From Owenia fusiformis (Eukaryota; Annelida; Polychaeta; Sabellida; Oweniidae), in NCBI GenBank assembly GCA_903813345.2, contig CAIIXF020000002.1:6627772-6691771 (forward strand): DNA of 64,000 bases, in the 5' to 3' direction. Made by a program: the position numbers and the translations under genes. The notes beneath the pieces are model-generated. The model did no database searches. It had not been told where the DNA came from and saw nothing but the letters and a program-made list of their open reading frames with translations. This document shows, in pieces, positions 59,808 to 64,000 of this stretch. How positions within the stretch are numbered: position 1 is the stretch's first letter; each line of letters starts with the position of its first letter.

Positions 59808-60668
59808 CAGGATGACCCAAAAACCAGTCTACCAAAAACTGGAATGGTTTCTTTGAAATCCCGCCTGCATTTTTAAAGAATCAAAGAATAGTTAAGTTTA
59901 AGTTTATTGTTCCGTTCAAAATATTTAAAGACAAACATGTATTAGAGCATATATTATTTTTAAAAGGATTAAGGTCATGTAAAAGTGAAATAATTATATT
60001 AGTGAAGTATTGGAACATAACAAGTAAAAGGTTTGCACAGTAGTCACAGATATAGATAATAAGTTGAAATATCGAAATCTCATCAGGGTATACCAGGTGT
60101 AAAAGGGTAGGAGGTCCTATCAAACTATGGTCCTACTCTTCATTGATTTATATGGTGACCCTTTCTCTTATTATCTTATACACAATCAGGGCCAGTAAGG
60201 GCCGTTTAGAAAGGGGACCATAATCCCCAGGGGACCATAATTTCTTTCACACCGGGCTTGGAGCATGAGCGCCTATGAGCATTGTGCCCAATCGAAGCAC
60301 CAATGGAAAGATTCAGGAGGGTAGGGATGCTTCAACGTGCATATTAGAAGCATATATGAATGATTTTTTGTGTAATGTTGCAGAAGCCCTGGTCTGTAAA
60401 ATGCCCCAACAGCCGGGCAGCAAGGCCCTTGGTTTCAATTGTCTACGTTATTTGGCATTAAAATGAGGTGTTAGGCTGCCCTAAAACAACTCAAAGTATC
60501 CACAGGGCTTATGTTAGTTGAAAACGGACATCCTCAAACACCGAGTGTAATTACGTTGAATATTAAATGGTATATTGATGTAATTTCTGAATCTAAACAA
60601 AGAATGTATTACATTATAGATGTTAAAATGCTTTCAGTTTCTAAGGCGGGTCTTTTCGGGTCACCCTG
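59808..60668. mobile_element. TA-flanked TIR element (CAGGRTGACCCRAAAA ends)
   Basis: CAGGATGACCCAAAAA on the left is matched inverted by TTTTCGGGTCACCCTG on the right, and TA stands on both outer sides. About 860 bp, with no transposase frame. It contains the nested MITE at 60093-60255. Tc1/mariner-like by target. Confidence 0.6.
60093..60255. mobile_element. MITE, CCAGGTGTAAAAG family, copy 2 (nested)
   Basis: Same ends and interior as 37740-37922. It lies inside the 59808-60668 element, so it is the younger insertion. Confidence 0.75.
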
Positions 60669-60827
60669 TATACTTATGTCACGCTTTATACACGAACAAA
60701 CTTAAATAATCCTTTCATTTTTTATATTTTCATTGGATAATCCTTAACACAGTTTATGTTCGTGTAATGGAGGATCAATATTTCTATGAATAAATAGGAA
60801 ATTAAGAAGAATCTAAAGGGCGGATAA

Positions 60828-60835
60828 TATAAAAG
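60828..60835 (+). promoter_or_regulatory. TATA box of copy 4
   Basis: TATAAAAG lies 73 bp before the ATG of copy 4. Confidence 0.6.
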
Positions 60836-60900
60836 CAGTACCCTGTTATCGGATCATTTTCCTTAAGTGACAATAATATTGTTATAAGTACAATTTCAAA

Positions 60901-63900
60901 ATGAAGATGACGAAAACCAGTGGAATAATAGCGATGATTGCTGTAAGCCTACTTCAACGGGCCAATGCCGAGGGGACTGCCGCAGCAAGGGACCCATTCC
61001 CGCCTTGCAGGGACGCAACAACGTGCACGTGTGAACCCGTCATCAATGTCACTCCACAACTAATGGGTTATTGCGATTGTAAAAATCTCACAAATTGGTT
61101 ACAAACTACTGAATCTGGACTGTCAGAGGCAGAAGAAGATATTGCAGATTTGACCACAGAAGTTGCCAATCTAAGAGGTATTACCATTGATAAACAATTG
61201 TTTTTGAACCCGCTTTATCGCTGTTTATTTCTCACTGCATAATTTTAATTAGGTATTGGCTACATTTCATACATTTTGGGTAATTAAAAAATTTGATATT
61301 GAGCAGATGACTGATTATGAGAATCGTCTTTCCACTTATTTCACTTCTATAAAGATGGCGATTTTCAAAATAATATTGACATTAAACAGGCTCTATTGAT
61401 GAGCTGAAGGCGGACAGTCACAAGCCAGAGGCTGACAGTCACGATGAGTCGGATTTTGTGAACTACTACGATGAGTTAGCACAGGCAACTTGTACAGCCA
61501 TGAATCCGAATACTGGGTGGACCTATGCTGTACGCAGGCGATGTGGTGACAGTGGTGACGGTCGTGCGTGTGATGCAATCTGCCAAGATCCTCAATTGAG
61601 AGCACAGGATTCTCAAGTAGCTAGTAGATCGTAAGTAACTGAATCGTTTAATGAATGTAACGCAAAGGTGAAAATATATGTGCAATAAATTGTTTTAAAT
61701 AGCCCCACGTGCCACCATTGTGCATACCGAAGCAGATTTTCACAAAACCGACCTTCTTCATGAATGGCAATTGCCTCATTCATTTAATGTATATTCCTCG
61801 CTTTTCCGTTACCTCTTCCAATAATAATATGTTTTGGGTTAGATATAAGTACAATTATCAAAGTTCTTAGATGTTAATACAGGGGCGTAGCAATAATCTA
61901 ACATAAGGTAAGGCAAACTTAGTAAATCGAGTCAATTTTTTTAAATTCAAATCTCAGTGGAGTCACTTTTTGGTAAAACATTTCCTTTGAGCTTTGATTA
62001 TGACATCATCAGTGAAATAAGTAACATTTTTTCTGCATGAGCCAGGAGAAAAATTCAAAGATAAACCTACATGTAGATACATGTAAAAAGGAACCTCTTG
62101 AACCTCATGAAAATTGGTTCTTCTATAATTCTGGGGTACATATTTCCACCTCTAGCTCTTTGCCCAACATGTTACATAATATCCTTTTTACTTTTGGCAA
62201 TTCATATACTATCAATCCACAATAATTTTTTTTTTAAATACACAAGTCGGACGAGGACGTGTATCGTGAACGTGTATCGCCTTTGTATTTGCAATTTTTT
62301 TCATTAGACGTTCTAAATTGTTAAACCAATTATTGTAAAACATGCAAAAATTGAACTTATACAGCCTTTACTTTTGATATTTAATAAATCCTTTCAACAG
62401 GGAGTTTTCCCAGATAAACTCAAAATAGCTGAGGTAACACAAATTTTCAAAAAAGGTCAAAAACACAATTTCTCATTTCAGTCTTGCCTTTTTTTCTTAA
62501 CTTCTAGAAGAACTTATTAACTTTAGGCTTTGTTATTTTATCACAGAAAATGAAATATTATACGTCAGTATGGTTTTCAGAAAAATGTCTCTACCTTTAA
62601 GGCAATCTTAACTTTTGTTGAAAACATAAGACATGCGCTGGAGAACAATGAATATTCGCTTGGTATTTTTAGACTTGTCTAAAGCCTTTGACACCATTAA
62701 TCATAAAATCCGTCTAGATAAATTAAATTTTTATGGAATTCAAGAGTCTGAACTATCTCTTTATACTTCTTAAATCATATCTAAATCATATAACAATATT
62801 GACTCTGATTTACAAATGACATGTTTAAGGTCTCCAATGTTCTCAAAAGCGTAATATTTGTCGACGACACTAATTTGTTGCCCTCAGATATAGATTTGAA
62901 ATCTCTAATAGAAAAGGTTTATAATGAACTTGATCTTATGGATGATTTGTCCAAAGCAAATAAATTGTCAATAAACTATTCTAAAACAAAATTTATCTAG
63001 TTCAATAAACAACAACGACAAATCTTTAGAGATGTTAAAATTGATATGTCCGGGAAACATTGCAAATTGAAAGAGTAAGATCTATCAACTTTTATGTGTC
63101 ATTGTTGATGAACATATTACCTGAACAATTGGTCTCTTATATAAGATTCGCCACCTATTGAATAAAACAAGTCTTTTGGCAATCTATAAGTCCATGATAT
63201 ACTCACATATAAATTACTGTAATTCAATCCGGGGTGACCAGAGCAATGCTCATACAAATTAGCTGCATTCTCTACTTCTATTTCAAAAGAGATTTCTTAG
63301 AATATTAGACAACCAGCCACGTCTCTTTAAGAAGTACAACATTTTACCTGTAAACCAGGTGTATAAATTTAATGTTTCAAATTTTGTCTATTGTTGTATT
63401 TACCAGGATTATTTTAATCAAAATGAATATTTTCACAATTATCCTACCAGAAGAAGTCATGCATGACTTACATGCCAGGGCTTACAAAACAAAAATTGGG
63501 TTATATTCAATCAAAGTACAGGGTCCAAAAATCTGGAATTCTATCTCAGATCATGTCAGATTTTTGCCTTCTTCACTTCAATTTAAAATGACTAGAAAGA
63601 AAAACTTAATTGCTGAAATATAATTCTATACTGTCCAACTCATCTACCTTTCCATCCATACATTTTCCTAAACTGATATAGAGTTAACACACATTGTTGA
63701 CAGCCACAACCAACCACCACAAGCCATAAGTTAGATGCATACATAATACATATGCTATCAATATGTACCGGTATACATGTAGTTATTATTGAATTCTCAT
63801 TTTTGTCACTAAAACAACTTCATACACTTGTTAAAGTGTCAGTTGATGTATAATTTATGTATCATAGTTTGACAATAAAGTATAACTAACTAAAAAAATA

Positions 63901-64000
63901 TGCTGAGTCTCATGTGTTCTTTTATTTTCCAGAATGGCGTGCTTCAATTCTCTCCATGTTTACTGGGACCGACCAAAGTTTGCTCACGGAGAGGCTGGAT
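60901..64000 (+). CDS. Secreted cysteine-rich protein, cluster copy 4 (3' partial)
   Basis: Exons 60901-61177 and 61390-61630, then exon 3 from 63933, cut by the window end after the codons for GEAG. Phases 1 and 2 fit. The signal peptide of ~23 residues ends ANA before EGT. Exon 1 has the full C-x5-C-x-C-x13-C-x-C pattern. Exon 2 has the ADSH repeat, ATCTAMN, GWTYAVRR and the three following cysteines. Exon 3 starts ACFNSLHVYWDRPKF, the same as copy 2. Intron 2 (2.3 kb) contains a LINE remnant. Nothing visible is broken, and a TATA box is present. The final CGPNYCCC end lies outside the window. Confidence 0.87.
62318..63899 (+). mobile_element. LINE reverse-transcriptase remnant in intron 2 of copy 4
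   Basis: A 5'-truncated, decayed non-LTR retrotransposon. Translated pieces show FNKSFQQGVFPDKLKIA, then FLDLSKAFDTINH (about 62666-62704; catalytic-palm Asp) and the FVDD active-site motif at 62857-62868, followed by LSINYSKTKF and by C-terminal pieces with YKSMIYSHINYCN and a PTRRSHA-like end. Frames are broken by many stops. The stretch expected between the first Asp motif and FVDD (with the PQGS motif) is missing, so there is an internal deletion. It ends near 63899 in an AATAAAG-containing tail. Copy 2 has the empty site (ATTAGACAACTAAATTATGC near 54282). Confidence 0.85.

Overview
The window reads as nuclear DNA of a marine invertebrate, most likely a lophotrochozoan. The clade is an inference from the style of the gene families and retroelements and is not proven. 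It is AT-rich, its genes are split by GT-AG introns, and it carries many short inverted-repeat transposons and LINE fragments. There are no bacterial-style operons. All recognised genes are on the + strand.

Region 1 (1-22915) is a satellite array of 22 units of 1062 bp that are nearly identical and run off the left edge. Each full unit is a 600-bp core (A) plus a ~463-bp block (B) bounded by TA and short inverted ends. One unit lacks B, and the left edge of the window is a second A-A junction. Two diagnostic base changes reveal a three-unit higher-order pattern in the right half. The array ends inside a truncated copy of the last exon of a METTL24-like gene (22916-23332).

Region 2 (23333-32547) has no convincing gene. 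It holds MITE-like elements, four exact 79-bp tandem repeats carrying a palindrome identical to the consensus oestrogen response element (three intact, one decayed), a degenerate repeat field, and nested TA-flanked inverted-repeat elements.

Region 3 (32548-41181) is a METTL24-like FkbM-family methyltransferase gene. Six exons can be joined in phase: a membrane-anchor exon, a linker exon, a Cys/SAM-motif exon, two central exons and the last exon with the K-x-D-x-E-G-x-E motif. The first coding exon is not found. Its introns hold a hairpin element split by a LINE fragment, a tandem duplication and a minisatellite, the last two each hit by the same MITE.

Region 4 (41182-64000) is a tandem cluster of four three-exon genes for a secreted cysteine-rich family ending in CGPNYCCC. 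Copy 1 is intact (223 aa). Copy 2 is intact (222 aa), but its first half matches copy 3 and its second half matches copy 4. Copy 3 has a 4-bp frameshift and a lost cysteine. Copy 4 runs off the right edge. Because the paralogues align, several transposon insertions can be read against their empty sites, including one placed directly behind a 5' splice site.
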